A stretch of DNA of 64,000 nt from Lichenicola sp964247755 (GTDB taxonomy: Bacteria; Pseudomonadota; Alphaproteobacteria; Acetobacterales; Acetobacteraceae), in contig CAXTVX010000002.1 in NCBI GenBank assembly GCA_964247755.1, positions 62,001-126,000 on the forward strand, in the 5' to 3' direction. The notes beneath the pieces were generated by a model that saw nothing but the letters and a program-made list of their open reading frames with translations, did not search any database and had not been told where the DNA came from. Every line of letters begins with the position of its first letter. Position 1 is the stretch's first letter. The translations under genes were made by a program, and so were the position numbers. Below are positions 17,030 through 27,368 of this stretch, in pieces.

Positions 17030-17106
17030 TGGGGCGAACGACGGGGCTCGAACCCGCGACATCCAAGACCACAACCTGGCGCTCTACCAGCTGAGCTACG
17101 TCCGCC
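17030..17106 (-). tRNA. tRNA-His (anticodon GTG), CCA encoded
   Basis: Read on the minus strand it begins GGCGGACGTAGCTCAGCTGG and folds completely. There is an extra 5' G at position -1 opposite C73 (the histidine identity element), acceptor GCGGACG/CGTTCGC, D-stem GCTC/GAGC, anticodon stem CCAGG/CTTGG around TTGTGGT (anticodon GTG), T-stem GCGGG/CCCGT with loop TTCGAGC, and a genomic CCA end. Confidence 0.97.
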
Positions 17107-17165
17107 ACACAGCGGCGCCGGGTTTAGAAGAGCGGCCCTGTCCCGTCAATCGCCGGCAGCCTGCA

Positions 17166-17178
17166 TGAACGGTGTTCA
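17166..17178. repeat. TGAAC-N3-GTTCA palindrome at the end of the aminotransferase gene
   Basis: TGAACGGTGTTCA; its last three bases are the aminotransferase stop codon on the minus strand. The same motif recurs at 28521, 28536 and 37270. Confidence 0.5.
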
Positions 17179-18333
17179 CGCAAGGTGGGCGCGGAGCCGG
17201 CCGAGCGCTGCGTCCAGCACCGCCTCCCGCTTGCAGAAGGCGAAGCGCACATAGTGGTCCGGCGCGTCCGGCGCGCCGTAGAACGCCGAGACCGGAATCG
17301 CCGCCACCCCGGCCCGCTCGGTGATGCGTCGGCAGAACGCCGCGTCGTCCTCCAGGCCGAAGGGCCGGATGTCGGCGACCAGGAAGTAGCTCCCGTGCGA
17401 CGGCAGCACCCCGAAGCCGAGCGCCGACAGCCCGCCGGCGAGCCGGTCGCGCTTGCCCTCGAGATCCCGGCCGAGCGCGTCGAAATAGTCCGCATCCTTG
17501 TCCAGCCCGTAGGCGACCGCACGCTGCAGGTTGGGCGGCGTGGCGAAGGTGAGGTTCTGGTGCGCCTTGGCGATCACAGCCGCGAGCGGCGCCGGCGCTG
17601 TCGCGTAGCCGACCTTCCAGCCGGTGAGCGAAAAGCTTTTCCCGGCACTGCCGATCCGCACGCAGCGCTCCCGCATCCCCGGCAGGGTCATCAGCGGCAC
17701 GTGCCGGGCGCTGCCGAAGGTCAGGTGCTCGTACACCTCGTCGCAGATCGCATACGCGTCGTGACGCTGCAGCAGCCCGGCCAGCAGCGCCAGCTCGTCC
17801 GGGTCGAACACCTTGCCCGACGGGTTCATCGGCGTGTTGAGCAGCACCGCCTTGGTGCGCGGCCCGAACGCCGCCTCCAGCTCGGCACGTGGCAGCCGCC
17901 AGTCCGGCGGCGACAGCCGGACCAGGCGGGGCACGCCGCCCAGCAGCCGCACCGCCGGCAGGTAGGTGTCGTAGAGCGGCTCGAACAGCACCACCTCGTC
18001 GCCCGGCTCCACCAGGGCGGCCAGCGACGCCGCCAGCGCCTCGGTTGCGCCCGAGGTCACCACCACCTCGGTCTGCGGATCGACCTCCAGCCCGTAGAAG
18101 CGCTGGTTCGACCGCGCCACCGCGTCCCGCAGCTCCGGCAGCCCGGTGAGCGGCGCATACTGGTTGCGGTGGTCCAGCAGCGCGTCGGCGGCCACCCGGA
18201 CCATGTCGGCCGGCCCCTCGGTGTCGGGGAAGCCCTGGCCGAGGTTGATCGCGTCGTGCCGCGCCGCCAGCGCCGACATCACGGTGAAGATGGTGGTCGG
18301 CGCGTCGGCGAGCAGTCGATTCGGTGTCTTCAT
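17176..18333 (-). CDS. PLP-dependent class I/II aminotransferase
   Basis: 385 residues, fold-type I aminotransferase. Conserved features: substrate loop INLGQGFPDTEGP, QYAPLTGLPELRDAVA, the PLP phosphate region SGATEAL, NTPMNPSGKV, the PLP ring Asp in CDEVYEHL and the Schiff-base Lys in GSAGKSFSLTGWKVGY. The closest described group is the methionine/kynurenine aminotransferase group (YbdL, KAT) or DapC-like enzymes; substrate cannot be fixed from sequence. ATG 18333 matches the usual start, MKTPNRLLADAPTTIFTVMS. It is divergent from glnB and its stop lies inside a palindrome. Confidence 0.88.
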   Translation of the reverse strand: MKTPNRLLADAPTTIFTVMSALAARHDAINLGQGFPDTEGPADMVRVAADALLDHRNQYAPLTGLPELRDAVARSNQRFYGLEVDPQTEVVVTSGATEALAASLAALVEPGDEVVLFEPLYDTYLPAVRLLGGVPRLVRLSPPDWRLPRAELEAAFGPRTKAVLLNTPMNPSGKVFDPDELALLAGLLQRHDAYAICDEVYEHLTFGSARHVPLMTLPGMRERCVRIGSAGKSFSLTGWKVGYATAPAPLAAVIAKAHQNLTFATPPNLQRAVAYGLDKDADYFDALGRDLEGKRDRLAGGLSALGFGVLPSHGSYFLVADIRPFGLEDDAAFCRRITERAGVAAIPVSAFYGAPDAPDHYVRFAFCKREAVLDAALGRLRAHLA

Positions 18334-18464
18334 CGCGAAACTTCGAGCCTCATCTGCCGGCAGGCCCCGGGCGACGTCGGGCGGCGGGCCGGGACGGCCG
18401 TGATTGCCGCGGCGCGCGCCGCGTGGCAACGTGCCGCGCGCTGCGACCACCTGGAACCTCGCCG

Positions 18465-18803
18465 ATGAAGAAGATCGAGGCCATCATCAAGCCGTTCAAG
18501 CTCGACGAGGTGAAGGAGGCGCTGCACGAGATCGGCCTGCAGGGGCTGACCGTCACGGAGGCCAAGGGCTTCGGCCGGCAGAAGGGCCACACCGAGCTGT
18601 ATCGCGGCGCCGAATACGTGGTCGACTTCCTGCCCAAGATGAAGATCGAGGTGGTGTGCGACGACGCCATCGCCGAGCGCGCGGTGGAGGCGATCGTCGA
18701 CGCCGCCCGCACCGGTCGCATCGGCGACGGCAAGATCTTCGTCTACAGCCTGGAGGAGGTGGTCCGCATCCGCACCGGCGAGCGCGGCGAGGACGCGATC
18801 TAG
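18465..18803 (+). CDS. glnB: nitrogen regulatory protein PII
   Basis: 112 residues, a textbook PII trimer subunit that senses 2-oxoglutarate, ATP/ADP and glutamine (through uridylylation) and controls glutamine synthetase adenylylation and NtrB. The T-loop carries the uridylylation site Tyr51 (YRGAEYVVDFLPK), the B-loop is ARTGRIGDGKIFV and the C-loop RTGERG. It lies 160 bases upstream of glnA on the same strand, the standard alphaproteobacterial glnB-glnA arrangement. Confidence 0.97.
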   Translation: MKKIEAIIKPFKLDEVKEALHEIGLQGLTVTEAKGFGRQKGHTELYRGAEYVVDFLPKMKIEVVCDDAIAERAVEAIVDAARTGRIGDGKIFVYSLEEVVRIRTGERGEDAI

Positions 18804-18841
18804 CGCCACCCGGCACGCCCGATACGGCTTGCGGTGTCGCA

Positions 18842-18856
18842 ACGATTGATTATCGT
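18842..18856. promoter_or_regulatory. inverted repeat in the glnB-glnA intergenic region
   Basis: ACGAT-TGATT-ATCGT sits in an AT-rich island about 107 bases before the glnA start. It could be an operator or part of a glnA promoter. I could not identify a clear NtrC site or a sigma-54 -24/-12 element nearby. Confidence 0.3.
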
Positions 18857-18963
18857 CGCACGGCACGATCGCTGCTCCGCCAAGCGGCGGCCGATGCCGC
18901 ATCTCCCCCGACACCCCAGGGCGACCGCGCGGAGCGGCCGGCCAGACAGCAGGTAACACCCGG

Positions 18964-20436
<1,473 letters not shown>

Positions 20437-20443
20437 CCCGGCC

Positions 20444-21055
20444 GTGCGGGCGGGCGCCGGCGGCAGCGAGGCCGACGGCGCCATCCCCCGCCGCCCGCCG
20501 CTCCTGCGCAGCCCGCGGCTGACGCTCGAGCCGCTGCATGCGGACCACCTCCCGGTGCTGTTCGCCGGCCTGTCCGATCCCGCCCTGTATCGCTGCCTTG
20601 CCGATCGGCCGCCGGCCTCGCCGGACGAGCTGTCCGACCGGGTGGGCGGGTCCGGCCGTTCCCCGGACGGGGCCGATCTCTGGTGCAGCTGGATGGTCCG
20701 GCTGAACCACGACGACGCCTATGCGGGCACCGTGCAGGCGACGGTGGAGCAGGCCGGGCACGAGTCGTCGACCGGGCTGATCGGCATCATGATCTTCCCG
20801 GGCTTCTGGCGACGCGGCATCGCCACCGAGGCCCTGTCCTGCCTGCTCGACTGCCTGTTCGAGCGCTACGGCTGCGCCGTGGCCGCCGCCCTGGTCGACA
20901 CGCGCAACACGGCCTCGCTGGCGCTGTTCGACCGGCTCGGCTTCGGGACCGTGCGCCTCATCCTCGACGCCGACTTCTTCGACGGCCAGATCAGCCACGA
21001 GGTCGAGCTGGCCCTGCCACGCGCCGCCTGGCGCACGCCGCGCGGGATCAGCTGA
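20444..21055 (+). CDS. GNAT-family N-acetyltransferase (RimJ/RimL-like)
   Basis: 203 residues. The opening LLRSPRLTLEPLHADHLPVLF and the acetyl-CoA-binding loop WRRGIATEALSCLLDC (motif RxxGxA) with the following ALVDTRNTASLALFDRLGF place it in the RimJ/RimL-type GNAT group, which acetylates N-termini or small amines. GTG 20444, seven bases after the glnA stop, is the natural start; the longer frame runs antisense-like through glnA. Acceptor unknown. Confidence 0.82.
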   Translation: MRAGAGGSEADGAIPRRPPLLRSPRLTLEPLHADHLPVLFAGLSDPALYRCLADRPPASPDELSDRVGGSGRSPDGADLWCSWMVRLNHDDAYAGTVQATVEQAGHESSTGLIGIMIFPGFWRRGIATEALSCLLDCLFERYGCAVAAALVDTRNTASLALFDRLGFGTVRLILDADFFDGQISHEVELALPRAAWRTPRGIS

Positions 21056-21123
21056 CGCTCCGACCGATTCATCTCCCGTCAACCCTTGCGGCGCAGGATG
21101 GGGCGATGGAACGGGGAGCCGCC

Positions 21124-21411
21124 ATGTCGGAGACTGCCGGCCTCGGCCAGTTACGCACGTCGATCGGAGCCGGACCTGATCCGGCGGCGCGGAAGCCGGG
21201 CGGCCAGGCCGTGGCGGTCGCGAAGCAGGCCCTGGACCAGGCGCAGGGCCGCGTGGATGCGGACCGCCGCGCGCACAGCCCGGGCTGTGTCGCGGTGGAC
21301 CAGAAGGGCGTGGACAAGGCATCGGCCGCGTTCGCCCAGGCCCAGGCGGCGGAGACGGCGACAACGGAGCAGGCACCGGCCACGAGCGGACGGCTCTCGA
21401 TCACGGCCTGA
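21124..21411 (+). CDS. small Ala/Gln-rich helical protein, unknown function
   Basis: 95 residues, mostly helix (GQAVAVAKQALDQAQGRVDADRRAH and DKASAAFAQAQAAETATTEQ), no membrane segment, one Cys. ATG 21124 has CGGGGAG upstream; ATG 21106 would add six residues. Its end overlaps the convergent CLC gene by 11 bases. No family recognised. Confidence 0.5.
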   Translation: MSETAGLGQLRTSIGAGPDPAARKPGGQAVAVAKQALDQAQGRVDADRRAHSPGCVAVDQKGVDKASAAFAQAQAAETATTEQAPATSGRLSITA

Positions 21412-23449
21412 GCCGGTCCGGCCCCTGTCCCTCGCCCGACAGCTCGCGCCGGCTGCGGTCGAGCTCCTCGCTGTAGCGGCGCAGCGCGGACTGCTCGGTC
21501 AGCTCGCCCAGCACCTGGCGACGCTCCCCGTCGTCCACCACCACCAGCGCGTCCGCCTCGCCGCTCTCGAACAGCGCCACCGCCTCGCGCACGCGCATCT
21601 GCGGCTGCAGCATCACGTCCTCGTAGTGCAGCAGGTCGTGCAGCCGCGTGACCGCCTCCTCGCCGTGCAGCTCCGGGACCAGCACCAGCCCGGCGTAGCG
21701 GCCGGACGGCTCGACCACGATGATCCGGTGCGCCGAGCCCAGCGGAAAGTCGCGACGCACCGCGGCCAGCGAGGTGTCGATGCGTATGGTGCGCACCTCG
21801 CGACGCATCATCCGGCCCACCGTGAGGTTGCGCATCCAGCCGACGTCGACGGCGCTGCGTATGCTCTCGCCGCGCAGGTGGAAGCGCCAGGTGGCGAAGG
21901 AATAGCCGAAGATGCGTCGCACCGTCAGCGACGACACCACCGAGGCCGCCAGCACCGCGCTGGTCAGCGGCAGGCTGCCGGTGGACTCCAGCGCCAGGAA
22001 CACCATGGTCAGCGGCCCGCCGATGATCGCCACCGCCACGGCGCTCATGCCGATCAGCGCGCACACCACCGGCGACAGGGCGTTGGCCGACACCAGCGAC
22101 AGCAGGTCGCCGAACAGGGTGCCGGTCAGCACGCCCAGGAACAGCGAGGCGAAGAACAGGCCGCCACGGAAGCCGGAGCCGATCGACACCGCCGACGCCA
22201 CCGCCTTGAGCAACAGCATCATCGCCACGGTCTGCAGCCCGTACTGCGAGTCGAGCCCGAGCCGCATCGCCATGTGCCCGGACGACATCACCGCCGGCGT
22301 GATCAGCGCCATCAGCCCGACGATGAGCCCGCCCACCGCGGGACGCAGCCACACCGGCAGGCGGGAGCGACGGAACACGCTTTCCGCCAGCGTCACCCCG
22401 CGCATGATGACGATGCCGACCAGCGCCGAGATCACGCCCAGCGCCAGGATGGTCACGTAGTCGAGGCCGCCGATCCCGGGCGGGATCACCACCGCCAGCG
22501 ACGGCGCCGCCCCGCCCAGCAGGTGGGTGACCAGGATGGCGCAGATCGAGGCCAGCGTGACCGGCGCCAGGTTCACCAGCGCGTAGGTGCCCACCACCAG
22601 CTCGAAGGCATAGAAAGCGCCGGCGATCGGCGCGTCGAACGCGGCACCGATCGCGCCGGCCGCCCCGCAGCCGACCAGCACCCGCATGTCCTCCCGGCGC
22701 ACCCGGAAGGCGCGCCCGAGCTTGGAGGCGAACGCCGAGCCGATCTGGGTGTAGCCGGCCTCCAGCCCGATGGAGGCGCCGACGCCGTTCGACAGCACGG
22801 TCTGGATCACCACGATCACGCTGTCGCGGAACGACATGCGGCCGCCGAACAGGGCGTTGGCCTCGATCGGGTCGACCGGCCGTCCGGGACGCACCCGCAC
22901 CGCCAGCAGCCCGAACAGCCCGAGCACCAGGCCGCCCAGGGTCGGCACCAGCACCGCGCGCCAGGGATCGAGATGCAGCAGCCCGGACATCCGGCCGCTG
23001 CCGCCGAGCGCGAACAGCTGGCGGTGCATCAGCAGGGTGATCGCGTTGATGGCTACCACCAGAAGCCCGGCCACGACGCCGATGCCGGATGCCAGCACCG
23101 CCAGCCAGATCTCGTCGCCGCGCACCAGGGCGCGCAGCGTGAGCGGCGCCTGCAGCACCCAGCCCCGCACCTGGTGCCCGCGCTGGGCGATCCCGTCGCG
23201 GAACGCCGGCCGCCTGCCCGTCTCCGCCACCGCATCCCGCGGAAGCCTGTCCCTGGCGAGGCTGTCCCCGGGAAGCACATCGCCGGGACGCACGTCCCCG
23301 GACAGCATCTCGTCGGCCAGCATCTCGTCGGCCAGCATCTGGTCGGGCAGCATCCGGTCGGGCAGCATCTGGTCTGGCAGCGCCCCGTCGGCCACCGCTC
23401 CGGACACGCCTACGGCCGCCAGGTCCGGCCGCTCACGGCGCAGGCGCAT
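21401..23449 (-). CDS. CLC-family chloride channel/antiporter with C-terminal CBS domains
   Basis: 682 residues. A long N-terminal cytoplasmic region holds degenerate pentapeptide repeats, then comes the CLC membrane domain (about 105-520), then two CBS motifs. The core shows GVGASIGLEAGYTQIGSAF, the equivalent of GREGPxVQ with the gating Glu kept but the flanking residues changed, and GSGFRGGLFFASLFLG. The region where GSGIP normally lies reads VDPIEANAL, so anion selectivity may differ from chloride. ATG 23449 is chosen; TTG 23476 would add nine residues. The CBS pair (VGRMMRREVRTIRIDTSL and YEDVMLQPQMRVREAV) suggests nucleotide regulation. Confidence 0.87.
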   Translation of the reverse strand: MRLRRERPDLAAVGVSGAVADGALPDQMLPDRMLPDQMLADEMLADEMLSGDVRPGDVLPGDSLARDRLPRDAVAETGRRPAFRDGIAQRGHQVRGWVLQAPLTLRALVRGDEIWLAVLASGIGVVAGLLVVAINAITLLMHRQLFALGGSGRMSGLLHLDPWRAVLVPTLGGLVLGLFGLLAVRVRPGRPVDPIEANALFGGRMSFRDSVIVVIQTVLSNGVGASIGLEAGYTQIGSAFASKLGRAFRVRREDMRVLVGCGAAGAIGAAFDAPIAGAFYAFELVVGTYALVNLAPVTLASICAILVTHLLGGAAPSLAVVIPPGIGGLDYVTILALGVISALVGIVIMRGVTLAESVFRRSRLPVWLRPAVGGLIVGLMALITPAVMSSGHMAMRLGLDSQYGLQTVAMMLLLKAVASAVSIGSGFRGGLFFASLFLGVLTGTLFGDLLSLVSANALSPVVCALIGMSAVAVAIIGGPLTMVFLALESTGSLPLTSAVLAASVVSSLTVRRIFGYSFATWRFHLRGESIRSAVDVGWMRNLTVGRMMRREVRTIRIDTSLAAVRRDFPLGSAHRIIVVEPSGRYAGLVLVPELHGEEAVTRLHDLLHYEDVMLQPQMRVREAVALFESGEADALVVVDDGERRQVLGELTEQSALRRYSEELDRSRRELSGEGQGPDRLRP
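23303..23392. repeat. six 15-bp tandem units in the CLC 5' coding region
   Basis: Units related to CAGCATCTCGTCGGC repeat in frame and encode (minus strand) pentapeptides such as LPDQM, LPDRM and LADEM. The array continues degenerately as SGDVR, PGDVL, PGDSL, ARDRL. Confidence 0.8.
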
Positions 23450-23501
23450 TGAAAGAAAGGGCAGCGAACCGGGCAAGAGGACAGCCTCGCGACGTCACCG
23501 C

Positions 23502-23819
23502 TCATCGTGACGCGATGGAGCGTGTTCTGAAGCCTGGCCGCTTCGGGCGCAACAACCATGGCAGCCCGGACCCGTCCGGAGACGGAACAGCCCGCTGCGC
23601 CGCGCACAGCTGCATCGGCGGCGCCTCCGGAGCCGGCGGCACCGGGATCGGACCCGGGGGCTCACCGATCGGCGGCACGTCCGGCTCCTCGGGCGGCGGC
23701 GGGGACGGCGGCTCCGGCTGGCCGCCGGATGCCAGGGCGGCCAGCGCAGCGCGCCAAAGGCCGCGTTCGCCGGGAAACCCGGACAGGTGAAGGCGTCTTG
23801 CGAACGTTGTGCGTTCCAT
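23502..23819 (-). CDS. small Pro-rich protein, doubtful
   Basis: 105 residues: a helical N-terminus (RRLHLSGFPGERGLWRAALAALASG), then a long Pro/Glu segment (PEPPSPPPPEEPDVPPIGEP) and a basic end. ATG 23819 has GGAGCGG upstream, and it lies in tandem with the CLC gene on the minus strand. The opposite strand has an open Gly/Ser-rich frame over the same bases, which I judge less protein-like. No family recognised. Confidence 0.4.
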   Translation of the reverse strand: MERTTFARRLHLSGFPGERGLWRAALAALASGGQPEPPSPPPPEEPDVPPIGEPPGPIPVPPAPEAPPMQLCAAQRAVPSPDGSGLPWLLRPKRPGFRTRSIASR

Positions 23820-23972
23820 GCCGGAGCCGCTCCCTTCAACACCGCGTTCAGGTCATGCGCGGTTGCGTAATGATCGTCGTGTCCGGCCGCGCTTGCAACG
23901 GAATCGTTCCGGCCGCCCCACTACCTGTACCTGACCTTGCGCCCACCCTCGCACACGGGAGATGAACAGGCC

Positions 23973-25019
23973 GTGAAGCTTCCCTCATCGATGCGCCTCG
24001 TCGCCCACGATCCCGCCGGCGGCGATCCGGACACGCTGCACGTCCGCGACGCCCCCCTGCCGCAGCCGCGTCCGGGCGAGCTGCTGATCCGCGTGTCGGC
24101 GGCCGGCATCAACCGGCCGGACGTGATGCAGCGCCGCGGACTGTACCCGCCGCCGCCGGACGCGAGTCCCGAGCTCGGGCTGGAGGTGGCCGGCACCGTG
24201 GTCGCCATCGCACCCGCCGCCCAGGCGGAACCGCACCCCGGCGCGGCCGCTCCGGTCGCGCTGGGAGACCGGGTCTGCGCCCTGGTCAACGGCGGCGGCT
24301 ACGCCGAGTACTGCACGGCGCCGCTCGCCCAGTGCCTGCCCTGGCCCGCTGGGTACGACGCGGTGCGGGCGGCGGCGCTGCCGGAGAACTATTTCACCGT
24401 CTGGTCCAACCTGTTCCGCACCGGCCACCTGGCGGCGGGCGAGACGCTGCTGGTGCATGGCGGCACCAGCGGCATCGGCTCCACCGCGATCCAGCTCGCA
24501 CGCTCCTTCGGCGCCCGGGTGTTCGCCACCGTCGGCTCGCCGGAAAAGGCCGCCATCGCCCGCAGCCTCGGCGCCGAGGCCGCGATCGACTACCGGACCG
24601 AGGACTTCGCCGAGCGGGTGCTGGCCCTGACCGGCGGCCGCGGCGTCGACATCGTGCTCGACATCATGGGCGCCTCCTACCTCGAGCCGAACCTGCGCTG
24701 CCTGGCCGATCTCGGCAGGCTGGTGCTGGTGGCGGTACAGGGCGGCGCCGTGGCCGACAAGCTCGACCTGCGCCGCATCATGACCGGCCGCCTGACCCTC
24801 ACCGGCACCACGCTGCGGCCCCGCTCCGCCGCCTTCAAGGGCGAGATCGCGGAGGCGCTGCTGCAGAACGTGTGGCCGCTGCTGGAAGGCGGCACGGTGC
24901 GGCCGCTGATCCACGCCGTGCTGCCGTTCGAGCAGGCGGCCGACGCGCACCGGCTGATGGAAGGCGGCAGCCACGCCGGCAAGATCGTGCTCACCCTGGA
25001 CGGGGACGATGCCGCTTGA
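23973..25019 (+). CDS. NAD(P)H-quinone oxidoreductase (zeta-crystallin/PIG3 type)
   Basis: 348 residues of the zinc-free medium-chain dehydrogenase family. It has a GroES-like N-terminal domain (VSAAGINRPDVMQRRGLYPPPP), the NADP-binding loop LLVHGGTSGIGSTAIQLA and the family block LDIMGASYLEPNLRCLADLGRLVL. This matches the PIG3-like quinone oxidoreductases, which reduce quinones by one electron. GTG 23973 has GGGAGA upstream; ATG 23991 is possible. Its stop overlaps the start of the following hydrolase. Confidence 0.88.
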   Translation: MKLPSSMRLVAHDPAGGDPDTLHVRDAPLPQPRPGELLIRVSAAGINRPDVMQRRGLYPPPPDASPELGLEVAGTVVAIAPAAQAEPHPGAAAPVALGDRVCALVNGGGYAEYCTAPLAQCLPWPAGYDAVRAAALPENYFTVWSNLFRTGHLAAGETLLVHGGTSGIGSTAIQLARSFGARVFATVGSPEKAAIARSLGAEAAIDYRTEDFAERVLALTGGRGVDIVLDIMGASYLEPNLRCLADLGRLVLVAVQGGAVADKLDLRRIMTGRLTLTGTTLRPRSAAFKGEIAEALLQNVWPLLEGGTVRPLIHAVLPFEQAADAHRLMEGGSHAGKIVLTLDGDDAA

Positions 25020-25813
25020 AGCTCCACGTCGTTTCCCGTGGACCGGACACCGACAGCCCGTCCGCGCGCAGCGCCACGCCGATCGTGCTGATCCACGGCC
25101 TGTTCGGCCGCGCCCGCAACCTCGGCTACTTCCAGCGCCGCCTGGCCGCCACGCGACGCACCCTGGCGATCGACCTGCGCAACCACGGCGACAGCCCGCA
25201 CGGCCAGATGGACTACACCAGCATGTCGTTCGACCTGCTGGAAACCCTGGCCGAGCACGACGCGCTGCCGGCCACCCTGGTCGGTCACTCGATGGGCGGC
25301 AAGGCGGCGATGACGCTGGCGCTGACCCGCCCCGAGGCCGTGGCCGGCCTGCTGGTCGCCGACATCCCGCCCGCCACCACCGGGCACGGCAGCTTCGCCG
25401 TCGGCGAGCGGATGCTGAAGGTGTCGTTCCCGCCCTACCTCAACCGCGCCGGCGCCGACGCGCTGCTGTCGGAATTCGAGCCCAGTGCCGACATACGCAA
25501 CCTGATGCTGCAGAACCTGCGGCTCGGGGCCGACCCGGGCTGGGTGATCGGCCTGGCCGAGATCGTCGGTTCCATGACCAACATCGAGGGCTGGCCTTAC
25601 ATCCCCGAGGGCCACCGCTACGACGGCCCGACCCTGTTCCTGGCCGGCGAGAACTCCCCCTACATCCGCCCGACCGACTACCCCACCATGCGCCGCCTGT
25701 TCCCGCGCTACACCCTGGAGGTGATCGAGCGCGCCGGGCACTGGCTGCACGTGGAGAACCCGGCCCGCTTCCTCCAGCTGGTGCAGCAGTTCACCGGCGC
25801 CGGCGACGGGTGA
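25016..25813 (+). CDS. alpha/beta-hydrolase
   Basis: 265 residues. It has the oxyanion strand IVLIHGLFGRARNLGYF, the nucleophile elbow GHSMGGKAAM (Ser), an Asp-bearing strand near LFLAGENSPYI and the catalytic His in RAGHWLHVENP. It resembles YbfF/ABHD11-type esterases. TTG 25016 overlaps the stop of the oxidoreductase (TTGA), so translation is coupled; a shorter start would cut the first strand. Substrate unknown; the pairing hints at a shared detoxification or lipid-turnover role, which is inference. Confidence 0.87.
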   Translation: MKLHVVSRGPDTDSPSARSATPIVLIHGLFGRARNLGYFQRRLAATRRTLAIDLRNHGDSPHGQMDYTSMSFDLLETLAEHDALPATLVGHSMGGKAAMTLALTRPEAVAGLLVADIPPATTGHGSFAVGERMLKVSFPPYLNRAGADALLSEFEPSADIRNLMLQNLRLGADPGWVIGLAEIVGSMTNIEGWPYIPEGHRYDGPTLFLAGENSPYIRPTDYPTMRRLFPRYTLEVIERAGHWLHVENPARFLQLVQQFTGAGDG

Positions 25814-25889
25814 CGGAACGCGTCCGCCGGGACGCTGGACGGTCCGCCGAAACGACGCCAGGCTCGCGGCACCTGCCGGGACGCGTGCC

Positions 25890-26504
25890 ATGAACCACCT
25901 GCTCCAGCTGCTGGCGATCGCGGGCGTGCTGTTCCTCGGCGTGCTCAGCCCGGGCCCGAACTTCGCGATCGTCACCTCGACGGCGATGACCGTGTCCCGC
26001 CGCGCCGGCATCCTCACCGGAATCGGGCTCGCGGCCGCCTCCTGTACCTGGGCACTGCTCGCCGTCGCCGGGATCGGGCTGGTCCTGGCGCGGTTCCCGG
26101 CGATCGCCCTGGCCGTGCGTGTGGCCGGAGCGGCCTACCTGGTCTGGATCGGCATCAGGATGCTCCTCGGCGCGGCCGGGCCGATGCCGGAGGCAGGCCG
26201 GACCGCCACGTCGGTGGCGGCCGCCATCCGCAAGGCGTACCTGGTCAGCATGACCAACCCCAAGGCGATCGCGTTCTACGGCAGCATCCTCGGCGTCATG
26301 GTGCCGACCGCGGCCCCACGGTGGTTCGACGTGGCGATCGTGGCCATCGCAGCCCTGGTGTCCGCCGCTTGGTATTGCAGCCTGGCGCTCCTGTTCTCGC
26401 AGGCCGCGACCCGGCGCGTGTTCGCCAGGGGCAGGACGGCAATCGACACCGTGATGGGGCTGGTCCTGATCGGGATCGGCGGACGGCTGCTGCTCGGCCG
26501 CTAG
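25890..26504 (+). CDS. LysE/RhtB-family exporter
   Basis: 204 residues and six predicted helices. The N-terminal signature LSPGPNFAIVTSTAMTVSRRAG and the central MTNPKAIAFYGSILGVMVP are diagnostic of the LysE/RhtB family of inner-membrane amino-acid and amine effluxers. ATG 25890 is clear. Its stop overlaps the end of the convergent glycosylase by four bases. Substrate cannot be read. Confidence 0.9.
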   Translation: MNHLLQLLAIAGVLFLGVLSPGPNFAIVTSTAMTVSRRAGILTGIGLAAASCTWALLAVAGIGLVLARFPAIALAVRVAGAAYLVWIGIRMLLGAAGPMPEAGRTATSVAAAIRKAYLVSMTNPKAIAFYGSILGVMVPTAAPRWFDVAIVAIAALVSAAWYCSLALLFSQAATRRVFARGRTAIDTVMGLVLIGIGGRLLLGR

Positions 26505-27217
26505 GAGGGCGCCAGGACGTCGGCTTGGCCGGCCGGCGGCTTCGGCCCGTCGGCGGCGCGCCACAGGTACCAGGCGGCGAACGACCGGTACGGGCTCCAT
26601 CCGGCGGTCGCCTCCGCCAGCGCCCGCGGCTTCGGCTGCACCGCGAGCCGGTTGATCCGCCGGTACCCTTCCCGCACCCCGAAATCGTCCACCGGCATCA
26701 CGTCGCGACGCCCTAGGCTGAAGATCAGCAGCATCTCCACGGTCCAGCGCCCGATCCCGCGCAGGGGAACCAGGCGGGCGACCAGCTCCTCGTCCGACAG
26801 CCGCACCGCCTGCCTGCGCGTCGGCACCACGTCGGCCAGGCGCGCCTCGCACACCGCCCGCATCGCCGCCGCCTTGGACCCGGAGAAGCCGCACCCCCGC
26901 AACGCCGCGTCCGGCAGCGCCAGCAGCGCGTCGGGGGTCGGGAACCCGTTCCCGCCCTGTGCCACCAGCCGGCGCAGCATGGCGTCTGCCGCCCGCGCGT
27001 GCAGCTGCTGGTGGGCGATGGCGCGGATCAGGCTCTCGAACGGCTCGCGCACCGCGTCCGCGCGCAGGCCGCACCGCCCGACCTGCCGGATCAGCGCCGC
27101 CAGCGCCGGATCGGCCAGCATGAGGTGCCGCCGCGCCGCAGCGGCGCCCGGGACCGGACGGTCGACGGAGCCGGGCGCCGGCACGGACAAGGCGGGGTCG
27201 GCAACAGTCGGTGACAC
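26501..27217 (-). CDS. DNA-3-methyladenine glycosylase II (AlkA-like)
   Basis: 238 residues, HhH-GPD superfamily: removes alkylated purines in base-excision repair. It has FESLIRAIAHQQLHARAADAML, the helix-hairpin-helix region LVPLRGIGRWTVEMLLIF and the catalytic Asp in VDDFGVREGYR. There is no N-terminal Ada/AlkA domain and no iron-sulphur Cys cluster. I take GTG 27217, which has a perfect GGAGG six bases upstream; GTG 27286 or ATG 27121 are alternatives. It is divergent from the tonB-like gene. Confidence 0.88.
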   Translation of the reverse strand: MSPTVADPALSVPAPGSVDRPVPGAAAARRHLMLADPALAALIRQVGRCGLRADAVREPFESLIRAIAHQQLHARAADAMLRRLVAQGGNGFPTPDALLALPDAALRGCGFSGSKAAAMRAVCEARLADVVPTRRQAVRLSDEELVARLVPLRGIGRWTVEMLLIFSLGRRDVMPVDDFGVREGYRRINRLAVQPKPRALAEATAGWSPYRSFAAWYLWRAADGPKPPAGQADVLAPS

Positions 27218-27368
27218 GTCGTTCCTCCGGTCGGGCCCGGCGGGGAGTGGCGAAGCCAGGGAGCAGGTGGCACAATGACGGGGCACGTCCCGGCCGGCCA
27301 GGGCCGCGCGATGCTGTGCCCGGCTGGTTGCCGCCGCGGGCGATCAGGCGGAGGCACCCGACCAGTCC

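Noticed and set aside
17166..17178. LexA/SOS boxes for the TGAAC-N3-GTTCA sites
   Set aside because: The alphaproteobacterial LexA box is a direct GTTC-N7-GTTC repeat, and the Gram-positive form has four spacer bases in its inverted repeat. Neither fits.
18334..18464. Sigma-54 promoter before glnB (TGGCAACGTGCC...)
   Set aside because: The GG and GC elements do not have the required ten-base spacing.
23303..23392. CRISPR-like array
   Set aside because: The 15-bp units are contiguous, without spacers, and in frame with the CLC gene.
23449..23790. Plus-strand Gly/Ser-rich frame opposite the Pro-rich protein
   Set aside because: No ribosome site and lower protein-like character; the minus-strand frame is preferred but also uncertain.
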